From Cytophagales bacterium (GTDB lineage Bacteria; Bacteroidota; Bacteroidia; Cytophagales; Cyclobacteriaceae): DNA of 5,358 bases. A model generated the notes under the pieces. That model ran no database searches. It saw only the letters and a program-made list of their open reading frames with translations, and had not been told where the DNA came from. The stretch is from the NCBI GenBank assembly GCA_003541895.1, contig DPLR01000178.1:1-5358 (forward strand). Direction: 5' to 3'. The position numbers were made by a program, and so were the translations under genes. Shown here piece by piece: positions 1 to 5,358 of this stretch. How positions within the stretch are numbered: position 1 is the stretch's first letter; each line of letters starts with the position of its first letter.

Positions 1-216
1 ACAGAACGAATACGGAATATGAGGGATGATATTCTCGACAGTTATGAATTTATTTTCTAAGAAGCTTACGTGGGTGATTTTTATAAAGAACAACAATGGT
101 ACAAACCAACCACAGACTCCTACGATGAAGTCTATTCCAAAGCTTCTGAGATTGACAAATACAACTTAGATTTTCTTGCTAAGCTGATTGGGCCTTATTC
201 ACGCAAATCAATTTGA
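1..216 (+). pseudogene. 3' fragment of a YARHG-domain protein gene, interrupted by an in-frame TAA
   Basis: Frame 1 is open from the window edge to TAA at 58-60 and then, in the same frame, from 61 to TGA at 214-216. The two halves together read as one YARHG-type domain. MRDDILDSYEFIF lines up with the family pattern LRNEIFARHGYIF. After the stop, 12 residues lead to QQWYKP, the usual WYxP motif at the usual spacing, followed by DKYNLDFL, resembling the family's closing 'DKxNixFL' segment. YARHG domains are small extracellular or periplasmic modules of unknown function, usually at the C-terminus of lipoproteins or secreted proteins. The stop sits where families often have Lys (AAA to TAA is one change). 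It could be a real nonsense mutation or a sequencing error. The 5' part lies outside the window, so I cannot tell whether the upstream protein is otherwise intact. The domain name comes from motif memory, not a profile search. Confidence 0.6.
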
Positions 217-217
217 G

Positions 218-871
218 TTGAAGGTTATCAAGAAAATTTTTTGGGAATTGTTGTTTCTTCTCGGTTTGGCGTTGTCCATCAATGCACTTACTTATTTAAA
301 CTTTGATTCTTCTTACGGATTTTTGAAAATAAAAGCCGCTGCAGTCGCATCTGGAAAGTATTTGCCGTTTTATTATCTGCATGTTTTGTTCGGTGGTCTC
401 ATTTTGTTTGCCGGGTTCATTCAGGTTTCAAAATGGTTTCGCACTAAGTGGAAGTCATTTCACCGAGGTGTCGGTTATTTTTATGTGTTAAGCATTTTGT
501 TTTGTGCTGCACCGGGTGGATTAGGTATGAGCTTTTTTGTTGATCGAGGCCCAATGGTGTTGATCAGCTTCGTTCTTCAATCAGCGCTGTGGTTTTATTT
601 CACACTTAACGCCTTTTTAAAAATTAAACGTGGCGATGTTGTTGCACACGAACTTTGGATGTGGAGAAGTTTTTCTCTCACGCTCGCAGCCATAACCTTG
701 CGTCTTTACATTTTCTTTTCTTCCTACTTTTTTGATCTCAGTCAGCCGATGGCATATGCTATTATTGCTTGGGCAAGCTGGCTTCCTAATTTGATATTGG
801 TAGAATATTTCAAAGGCAGTTTATTCGCAAGTTTTAAAACCAAAAGACACCTTCATGTTCAACGATCCTGA
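218..871 (+). CDS. DUF2306 family integral membrane protein
   Basis: A 217-residue polytopic membrane protein of the DUF2306 family (function unknown). Visible hydrophobic segments lie at about residues 8-27, 51-70, 86-104, 114-133, 153-170 and 178-197, giving about six helices in the inner membrane. Family hallmarks are YYLH (51-54) in the second helix, FHRGVGYFY (81-89) after it, and the signature AHELWMWRSFSLTLAAITLRLY (from 143) at the start of helix five. His54, His82 and His144 are candidate functional residues; whether they bind a metal or heme is only a guess. The frame opens at TTG 188, but that start would overlap the upstream YARHG frame. TTG 218, giving MKVIKKIFWE, puts a basic N-terminus just before helix one and begins one base after the upstream stop, so I chose it. 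No ATG exists near the N-terminus, which is unusual. The 3' end overlaps the next gene by 17 bases, implying co-transcription. Confidence 0.8.
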   Translation: MKVIKKIFWELLFLLGLALSINALTYLNFDSSYGFLKIKAAAVASGKYLPFYYLHVLFGGLILFAGFIQVSKWFRTKWKSFHRGVGYFYVLSILFCAAPGGLGMSFFVDRGPMVLISFVLQSALWFYFTLNAFLKIKRGDVVAHELWMWRSFSLTLAAITLRLYIFFSSYFFDLSQPMAYAIIAWASWLPNLILVEYFKGSLFASFKTKRHLHVQRS

Positions 872-1220
872 ACTCAGCGGAAAATATTTGGGCACGATCT
901 CGCAAGATTTTGTGAAAGTAGCCGACACACTCAAAGAAGCTTCGTATCAAATTCGAAAAAACGGATTTGACTTTCCGGTATTCCCGATTTCAAAAGAAGA
1001 AATTCCCATCGGTCAGTTACTCATCGGAAAATTTGAGTTGAATTTGGATTGGAACTACTATGCTTCATTCATGGATGAGTTTGTGCAACGCGAGCTCATT
1101 GCCAAAGACAAACAAGACGATTTCAAAAATGCGTACAAAGATCCTGACGAGTTTTGTTGCCTCTTTGTAGTAGATGAAGAGTTTACCAATTTTGTTTTTA
1201 TACCTTATCCTGAGGATTAA
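855..1220 (+). CDS. conserved hypothetical protein, small and acidic
   Basis: A 121-residue soluble protein with no signal peptide or membrane segment. I do not assign a function. It resembles a short hypothetical protein that I associate with Cytophagales genomes, recognisable by a start such as MFNDPELSGK, a middle segment FPISKEEIPIGQLLIGK (43-59), WNYYASFMDEFVQRELI (66-82) and a hydrophobic ending FVFIPYPED. Acidic residues are spread throughout, and a Cys-Cys pair sits at 101-102. The ATG at 855 lies inside the last codons of the DUF2306 gene (17-base overlap, different frame), so translation is probably coupled. No Shine-Dalgarno sequence is visible, as is usual in Bacteroidota. The gene ends 96 bases before the convergent thiL, with a hairpin between them. 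That it is a real gene rests on its full-length open frame, its tight spacing and this remembered resemblance. Confidence 0.75.
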   Translation: MFNDPELSGKYLGTISQDFVKVADTLKEASYQIRKNGFDFPVFPISKEEIPIGQLLIGKFELNLDWNYYASFMDEFVQRELIAKDKQDDFKNAYKDPDEFCCLFVVDEEFTNFVFIPYPED

Positions 1221-1223
1221 TAA

Positions 1224-1251
1224 GGAGATAGTAGGTAGGAGATAGGAGTTA
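1224..1251 (+). repeat. two tandem 14-base purine-rich repeats
   Basis: GGAGATAGTAGGTA (1224-1237) is followed directly by GGAGATAGGAGTTA (1238-1251); 12 of 14 positions agree. The right side of the intergenic region holds the reverse-complement sequence, so these repeats are also the left arm of the hairpin at 1236-1305. Units of the 'taggagttaggag' kind look like a dispersed intergenic repeat, but that cannot be shown from a single copy. Confidence 0.6.
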
Positions 1252-1305
1252 GTATGGAGTGATTCAGATTATAAATCTCTTCTGACTACTATCTCCTAAC
1301 TCCTA
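1236..1305. terminator. long imperfect hairpin, probable bidirectional terminator
   Basis: The left arm 1236-1254 and right arm 1287-1305 pair at 17 of 19 positions; the mismatches are A1242/A1299 and T1249/T1292. Inside the 32-base loop a small second hairpin is possible (AGATT 1266-1270 with AATCT 1274-1278). The element fills the gap between two convergent genes, where a shared terminator is expected. The right side is followed by 'aaattcttttcc', only weakly T-rich, so a classic intrinsic terminator is not proven. The structure could also be a small non-autonomous repeat element that happens to sit here. Confidence 0.5.
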
Positions 1306-1316
1306 AATTCTTTTCC

Positions 1317-2345
1317 TCAAAAATGTTTCCACCCTTGTGCTTGCAACGGAACAACGGTTCCTTGTTTCGAAATCATTACGTGCTGCTTGGGGTTGTCGTG
1401 CATGTGGCCGATGAAATGGATGTCGGCATGGTTTTTTATTTTTTCAAAATCACTGGGGTTGATAGTGAAAAGTAATTCGTAATCTTCACCACCATTGAGC
1501 GCGGCAGTGATCGGATCGATTTTGAATTCAATCGCTGTTTCGTAAGTCATGGTATCAACAGGCACTTTTTCTTCAAAAATTTTTATTCCGGTGTTCGAGT
1601 TTTTGGCGAGATGAAATAATTCGCTGGCAAGGCCATCCGAAATATCGATCATTGACGTAGGCACCACATTTTTTTCAGCGAGATCAAAGATGATGTCCAT
1701 TCGCGCTTCTGGTTTCAATTGGCGGCCAATGATGTACTCGTATTTTTCCAGATCGGGCTGCATTTCAGGGTTCGATTTAAAGACTTGTTTCTCGCGCTCA
1801 AGCACCTGAAGCCCCATGAAGGCGGCACCCAAATCTCCGGTCACACAAATGATGTCATTGACTTTTGCTCCACTGCGCAAAACCGTTTTTGGTTTTTCAG
1901 AACGGCCGATCACCGTAATAGAAATTACCAGGCCCGTTGGTGACGAAGTAGTGTCGCCACCAACGAGATCAACTTTATAATTTTTACAGGCAGCTTTTAT
2001 TCCTTCGTAAAGAGCATCAACGGCTTCAAGCGAAAAACGATTGCTCAGACCGAGCGAGACAACAATTTGTTGGGGTATGCCATTCATTGCAGCAATGTCG
2101 CTCACGTTAACGGCTACCGCTTTGTAACCGAGGTGTTGTAATGGAACGTACGATAAATCAAAGTGCGGTCCTTCAATGAGCATGTCGGTACTGATCAATA
2201 AATTTTCTTGGCCGATGTTGATCACGGCTGCATCATCGCCAATTCCATGATGCGAAGAATCGTTGGCCAATGAAAAACTATTTTTTATTCGTTCGATCAA
2301 CCCGAATTCACCGAGGTGCGCAATTTCTGTTCGCTTCTGTTCCAT
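1317..2345 (-). CDS. thiL: thiamine-monophosphate kinase
   Basis: ThiL uses ATP to phosphorylate thiamine monophosphate to thiamine diphosphate, the active cofactor, in the cytoplasm. The 342-residue length is normal for the family (PurM/SelD/HypE-like ATPase fold). Metal- and ATP-binding motifs appear in the expected order: GIGDDAAV (34-41), STDMLIEGPHF (52-62), VNVSDIAAM (79-87), VGGDTTSS (128-135), VTGDLGAA (168-175), MIDISDGLASEL (232-243) and LNGGEDYELLF (283-293). The protein closes with the GWKHF ending common in ThiL. All the Asp-rich motifs look intact, so it should be active. The ATG at 2343-2345 places the first motif at the usual distance; the stop is TGA. moeA lies 33 bases upstream on the same strand, so read-through is possible, but a candidate promoter lies in that gap. 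No thiamine synthesis genes or TPP riboswitch are seen nearby. Confidence 0.97.
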   Translation of the reverse strand: MEQKRTEIAHLGEFGLIERIKNSFSLANDSSHHGIGDDAAVINIGQENLLISTDMLIEGPHFDLSYVPLQHLGYKAVAVNVSDIAAMNGIPQQIVVSLGLSNRFSLEAVDALYEGIKAACKNYKVDLVGGDTTSSPTGLVISITVIGRSEKPKTVLRSGAKVNDIICVTGDLGAAFMGLQVLEREKQVFKSNPEMQPDLEKYEYIIGRQLKPEARMDIIFDLAEKNVVPTSMIDISDGLASELFHLAKNSNTGIKIFEEKVPVDTMTYETAIEFKIDPITAALNGGEDYELLFTINPSDFEKIKNHADIHFIGHMHDNPKQHVMISKQGTVVPLQAQGWKHF

Positions 2346-2359
2346 TGAAAAATTTTTTG

Positions 2360-2367
2360 CAAAAGTA
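2360..2367 (-). promoter_or_regulatory. candidate Bacteroidota -7 box for thiL
   Basis: On the minus strand the sequence reads TACTTTTG, an exact match to the Bacteroidota -7 consensus TAnnTTTG, and ends 14 bases before the thiL ATG. That leaves room for a short leader of roughly 8 bases. The matching -33 region would fall in the last codons of moeA, where I see no clear TTG-type box. The motif is short and AT-rich, so chance matches occur. Confidence 0.45.
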
Positions 2368-2378
2368 CGATTTGAAAA

Positions 2379-3566
2379 TTATCTGAATAGGTGGAGTTGA
2401 AAAACTTCGCCCGCTTTGAATTCATTTTTTTTGCGCGGCAACTCCACAAAGCCATCTACATCAATGAGATTCACAAAATCACCGGAGCCTCCTCCCGCAT
2501 CGGGGTACGCCATCAACTTTCCGTTTTCATTTTTAATTTTCGCTTGAAGAAAATACGTGAGAGATGGGGCGAACGAAAAATCTTTAGCTAGAATGGCATG
2601 TTGAATTTTTGGTTGTTCACCCATGCTTTTGGTTAGCCACAATTTTACATACCGATGAAAACACATGAATGTTGAAACTGGATTGCCGGGCAAAGCAAAC
2701 ACGAAATTTTTTTGCGACACACCAAACCACATCGGCTTGCCCGGCCGTTGGCTTACACCGTGAAATAATTTTTTAACCCCGAGCGACTCCAGCACCTGCG
2801 GAACGAAATCATATTTGCCTTTTGAAACTCCACCCGAGAGAATAATCAATTCATAGTCTGATAAGATTGATTTCAATTTTTCTGTCAACTCGTGTTCATT
2901 GTCTCTCAAGTGAAACTGATCAGCGCTACAACCCAATTGATTTAATGAAGTTGTCAACGCATGGCTATTCGATTTTCGAATTTGATGCGGCAGCGGAGTT
3001 TCTGCAACATCAACAAGTTCATCCCCTGTTGATATAACAGCAGCTCGTGGATATTTGAAAACAGTCACTTCTTTTTTTCCAACAGATGCCAGCACTGCGA
3101 TGTCGGCAGGAGAAAGTCGTGTTCCGATTTTCAATAAAATTTTACCTTGAGTAGCATCACTTCCTTTTGCATGAACGTTTTGAAATTCAGTAGTTGAAGT
3201 GTTATGAACTGAAGCAAGCTTATTCTGAATGGAAATATTTTCATAGGGGATCACCGTATCACATCCAATAGGTAAAGGCGCTCCAGTCATGATTTCAAAA
3301 CAATTTTCATTTGTTGTTAACCTAAGTTGTGCCTGGCCTGCAGCTTGTGTCCCTTCAATAATAAATTCTTGTTTTCCTTTTTGAATTTGCTCGAAACTGA
3401 CGGCAATGCCATCCATGGTTGCCTTGTTAAAAGGTGGTAAATCGCGGTCAGCTTTTATTTCCTCGGCTATTATTTTTCCTTGGGCTTCTTCGATCGGAAT
3501 CGATTGAACGATCGGTACAAATAGGAAATCAAGAATAATTTTTTCGGCCTCACTCACGCTCACCAT
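2379..3566 (-). CDS. moeA: molybdopterin molybdenumtransferase
   Basis: MoeA carries out the last step of molybdenum-cofactor synthesis, inserting molybdate into adenylylated molybdopterin in the cytoplasm. The 395-residue length is typical. Family motifs in order: DLPPFNKATMDGIAV (42-56), MTGAPLP (93-99), STGDEL (179-184), KSNSHAL (198-204), SGGVSKGKYDFV (244-255), RPGKPMWFG (274-282) and ALPGNPVS (291-298). Residues about 170-315 form the MoaB/Mog-like domain and about 325-395 the C-terminal domain. The GK in SGGVSKGKYDF differs from the enterobacterial GE/GD, but I recall similar GK forms in Bacteroidota MoeA, so I do not read it as a defect. The ATG at 3564-3566 lies 28 bases from the divergent moaC start, supporting shared control of the two cofactor genes. 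I see no convincing -7 box for moeA itself. thiL follows 33 bases downstream. Confidence 0.96.
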   Translation of the reverse strand: MVSVSEAEKIILDFLFVPIVQSIPIEEAQGKIIAEEIKADRDLPPFNKATMDGIAVSFEQIQKGKQEFIIEGTQAAGQAQLRLTTNENCFEIMTGAPLPIGCDTVIPYENISIQNKLASVHNTSTTEFQNVHAKGSDATQGKILLKIGTRLSPADIAVLASVGKKEVTVFKYPRAAVISTGDELVDVAETPLPHQIRKSNSHALTTSLNQLGCSADQFHLRDNEHELTEKLKSILSDYELIILSGGVSKGKYDFVPQVLESLGVKKLFHGVSQRPGKPMWFGVSQKNFVFALPGNPVSTFMCFHRYVKLWLTKSMGEQPKIQHAILAKDFSFAPSLTYFLQAKIKNENGKLMAYPDAGGGSGDFVNLIDVDGFVELPRKKNEFKAGEVFQLHLFR

Positions 3567-3574
3567 CGAATTAG

Positions 3575-3582
3575 TATTTTTG
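3575..3582 (+). promoter_or_regulatory. candidate Bacteroidota -7 box for moaC
   Basis: TATTTTTG matches TAnnTTTG exactly and ends 12 bases before the moaC ATG, predicting a very short leader. It lies in the 28-base gap between the divergent moeA and moaC starts. No -33 TTG-type box is visible at the usual distance, which would lie inside the moeA coding region. The run of T makes a chance match possible. Confidence 0.4.
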
Positions 3583-3594
3583 TTTGTACAAGTT

Positions 3595-4071
3595 ATGAAG
3601 AAAAAACTGAGTCACATTGATAAGTCAGGGTTGCCATCCATGGTTGATGTTTCCAAAAAAAAAATTACAACTCGGACGGCCCAAGCTCAGGCAAAAGTTT
3701 TGCTCACCAGCAAAATATTGAATGCCTTGCATGAAGGCGAGTTGATTACCAAAAAAGGCCCGGTTTTTCAAACTGCGATTATCGCTGGTGTGATGGCAGC
3801 AAAGAAAACTTCTGAATTAATTCCATTGTGTCATCCGTTGCTTACCGAGGATTGTCAAATAAAAATAGTGAAATCTAAATCGGGTGTAATAATAAATTCT
3901 TTTGTGAAAGTAACCGCCAAGACCGGAGCGGAAATGGAAGCCTTGACAGCTGTTACTGTGGCCGCCTTAACAATATACGACATGTGTAAAGCTCTTTCGC
4001 ATGACATCATCATTGAAGAAATAAAACTGATTTCTAAGACTGGCGGAAAAAATGATTTCAATCGTAAATAA
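3595..4071 (+). CDS. moaC: cyclic pyranopterin monophosphate synthase
   Basis: MoaC works after the radical-SAM enzyme MoaA in the first stage of molybdenum-cofactor synthesis, converting 3',8-cyclo-7,8-dihydro-GTP to cyclic pyranopterin monophosphate. The 158-residue protein has the full family pattern: SMVDVS (15-20), AAKKTSELIPLCHPL (68-82), TGAEMEALTAVTVAALTIYD (110-129) and KTGGK (148-152). His80, Asp129 and Lys132 correspond to catalytic residues described in the E. coli enzyme. I chose ATG 3595 over the in-frame TTG 3580 because MKKKLSHIDKSG matches normal MoaC starts and the TTG would overlap the candidate promoter. A run of ten A (3655-3664) lies in codons 20-23 without breaking the frame. 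moaA and the molybdopterin synthase genes are not in the window. The last 20 bases overlap the next gene. Confidence 0.96.
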   Translation: MKKKLSHIDKSGLPSMVDVSKKKITTRTAQAQAKVLLTSKILNALHEGELITKKGPVFQTAIIAGVMAAKKTSELIPLCHPLLTEDCQIKIVKSKSGVIINSFVKVTAKTGAEMEALTAVTVAALTIYDMCKALSHDIIIEEIKLISKTGGKNDFNRK

Positions 4072-5358
4072 ATATTGCGTAGTAGCTATTCTCTTGTCGA
4101 TTTCTTTTCAAGGATTTGCACAAGCGAATTTTCAAGATATGTCCTCTGGTCAGGGGATGTTCAGTTTAGAGAATGCGTGGTCGGTAGCAGTGGCTGATTA
4201 TGACAATGATGGAGATGATGATATTTACGTTACGTCCATTATGGGTAATGCGGGCAATAAGCTTTACAAAAACACTGGCAATTTTGGTTTTGTGGAAGTG
4301 AGTCAGCAAGCAGGCCTCAACCTCATCGATAATAGTCGTGTGGCTGCATGGTTTGACTCAGACAATGATGGATGGTTGGATATTTTGATTGGAAATTCTG
4401 CCCAGTTAAGGTTCTTCAAGAATAATCATGACGGAACTTTCAGTGAAGTAACAACGGGTGGTTTCCCTATGGTTTCAACACCCAATGCCCTGATGGTTGG
4501 CGACCTGAATGGCGATCAGTGGTTAGATGTTTATTGCAATAATTTTTTATCGCCCAATCAATTGCTTGTCAACATATCGGGCAATCAATTTAAAGATGGC
4601 ATTGTAGGTTCCGGTGCCGAGTCTTCGCGTCATTCTATGGCTGGAGTTCTTTTTGATTATGATCATGATGGTGATCTTGACATTTATCTTTCTTTTGATG
4701 GAAATGATGGAAACATCTTGTTTCAAAATAATGGAGCCAGAACGTTTCAAGATGTAACAGCGGCAACCAATCTTACACTAAAAGCAAACTCGATGGGAGT
4801 TGCACTTGCTGATTTTAATAACGATCGCAACTACGATTTATACATTACAAACCTTTTCGACAATTCACTTTTCCTAAGTCAGCCAAACGGAACCTATTCA
4901 AGCCAGGCAATCGCTGCAGGAGTGAATGATTATGGAATGACTTGGGGCACTATCGGTTTCGATTACGACAATGATGGCTTAATGGACATTTATATGGTGA
5001 ATGCGTATGGCTTTTCACCTTATCCAAATAAGCTTTATCATAATAATGGAGATAACACTTTTACAGACAAGGCTGCTGGCACCCTACTCGAAGTAAAAAA
5101 GAATGGATACGGATGCGCCTATGGAGACTTTGATTCTGATGGGAAGCTTGACATCGTGATTGGGAATTCGAACACAGGTGGGGTGAGTCTATTTAGAAAC
5201 AATGAGACCGCAGGTAATTGGATAAAATTGAATTTGGTTGGAACTACTTCAAATAAGTTTGCCGTTGGTGCCCATGTTGATGCAATCACGTCAGGAAAGG
5301 TGGTGATGAACGATGTTACCGTGGGTTCAAGTTATGTGTCGCAGAATACGTACACTTT
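4052..5358 (+). CDS. secreted FG-GAP/VCBS-repeat protein with ASPIC/UnbV domain (partial, 3' end missing)
   Basis: The frame is open from ATG 4052 to the window edge: 435 residues, no stop. Residues 1-23 or 1-25 look like a signal peptide (Lys7, hydrophobic VVAILLSISF, then GFAQA with cleavage after Ala23 or Ala25). No lipobox is seen, so it is probably exported and soluble or surface-bound. Seven aspartate-rich calcium-binding repeats of a beta-propeller follow: DYDNDGDDD (49), DSDNDGWLD (102), DLNGDQWLD (151), DYDHDGDLD (202), DFNNDRNYD (254), DYDNDGLMD (304) and DFDSDGKLD (359). From about residue 388 an ASPIC/UnbV domain begins (NWIKLNLVGTTSN, VGAHV, GSSYVSQN) and is cut off. The family resembles animal CRTAC1; its bacterial role is unknown, with adhesion or surface binding often supposed. 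It starts inside the end of moaC (20-base overlap, +1 frame), and no other Met would keep the signal peptide. A C-terminal sorting domain may follow outside the window. Confidence 0.93.
   Translation, partial: MISIVNKYCVVAILLSISFQGFAQANFQDMSSGQGMFSLENAWSVAVADYDNDGDDDIYVTSIMGNAGNKLYKNTGNFGFVEVSQQAGLNLIDNSRVAAWFDSDNDGWLDILIGNSAQLRFFKNNHDGTFSEVTTGGFPMVSTPNALMVGDLNGDQWLDVYCNNFLSPNQLLVNISGNQFKDGIVGSGAESSRHSMAGVLFDYDHDGDLDIYLSFDGNDGNILFQNNGARTFQDVTAATNLTLKANSMGVALADFNNDRNYDLYITNLFDNSLFLSQPNGTYSSQAIAAGVNDYGMTWGTIGFDYDNDGLMDIYMVNAYGFSPYPNKLYHNNGDNTFTDKAAGTLLEVKKNGYGCAYGDFDSDGKLDIVIGNSNTGGVSLFRNNETAGNWIKLNLVGTTSNKFAVGAHVDAITSGKVVMNDVTVGSSYVSQNTYT

Noticed and set aside
188..217. TTG 188 as the start of the DUF2306 protein
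   Set aside because: It overlaps the upstream YARHG frame and adds ten residues without family resemblance; TTG 218 gives a normal short basic N-terminus.
1719..1943. 74-codon plus-strand reading frame
   Set aside because: It lies wholly antisense within thiL, whose motifs are intact; no family resemblance and no spacing or promoter support.
2346..2378. Possible terminator or riboswitch between moeA and thiL
   Set aside because: The gap is only 33 bases with no stable hairpin and no TPP-riboswitch elements; a short promoter is the better reading.
2391..2591. 66-codon plus-strand reading frame
   Set aside because: It lies antisense to the 3' end of moeA; the translation looks like a random basic peptide.
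3580..3594. TTG start giving a five-residue N-terminal extension of MoaC
   Set aside because: The extension is not typical of MoaC and the TTG overlaps the candidate -7 box; ATG 3595 fits the family.
3855..4061. 68-codon minus-strand reading frame
   Set aside because: It lies antisense within moaC, where the opposite strand encodes the conserved TGAEMEALTAV segment.
2379..4071. A larger molybdenum-cofactor island or new cofactor system
   Set aside because: Only moeA and moaC are present, both standard; the flanking thiL and VCBS genes have no known role in the pathway.
4547..4750. 67-codon minus-strand reading frame
   Set aside because: It lies antisense within the VCBS-repeat gene; its composition is the reverse complement of Asp/Asn-rich repeats.

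Overview
The window looks like an ordinary chromosomal stretch from a Bacteroidota genome, most likely of the Cytophagales/Cytophagia type. The reasons are an AT-rich composition, no Shine-Dalgarno sequences before the starts, candidate promoters of the Bacteroidota TAnnTTTG type, a YARHG-type domain fragment, and a secreted FG-GAP/VCBS-UnbV protein. The phylum is fairly safe; the genus cannot be told from this sequence.

Left part (1-1220, plus strand): the 3' end of a YARHG-domain gene with an in-frame TAA inside the domain, then a six-helix DUF2306 membrane protein whose only plausible start is TTG, then a small acidic conserved hypothetical protein overlapping it by 17 bases. The three follow each other with a 1-base gap and an overlap, so they look like one transcription unit.

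Middle (1221-3566): a 96-base convergent intergenic region carries 14-base tandem repeats and a long imperfect hairpin that probably ends transcription from both sides. On the minus strand lie moeA (molybdenum insertase) and, 33 bases downstream of it, thiL (thiamine-monophosphate kinase). thiL probably also has its own promoter in that gap.

Right part (3567-5358, plus strand): moaC (cyclic pyranopterin monophosphate synthase) diverges from moeA across 28 bases. moeA and moaC are the molybdenum-cofactor pair of the window: MoaC acts in the first step, forming cPMP, and MoeA in the last, inserting molybdate. The end of moaC overlaps by 20 bases the start of a large secreted protein with seven aspartate-rich FG-GAP/VCBS calcium-binding repeats and the beginning of an ASPIC/UnbV domain. 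That gene runs off the right edge.

I found no tRNA, rRNA, CRISPR array, transposase or attachment site, and no convincing new multi-gene system. The points most worth checking are the interrupted YARHG reading frame next to the ATG-less DUF2306 gene, the two-register hairpin repeat at 1224-1305, and the moaC/secreted-protein overlap.
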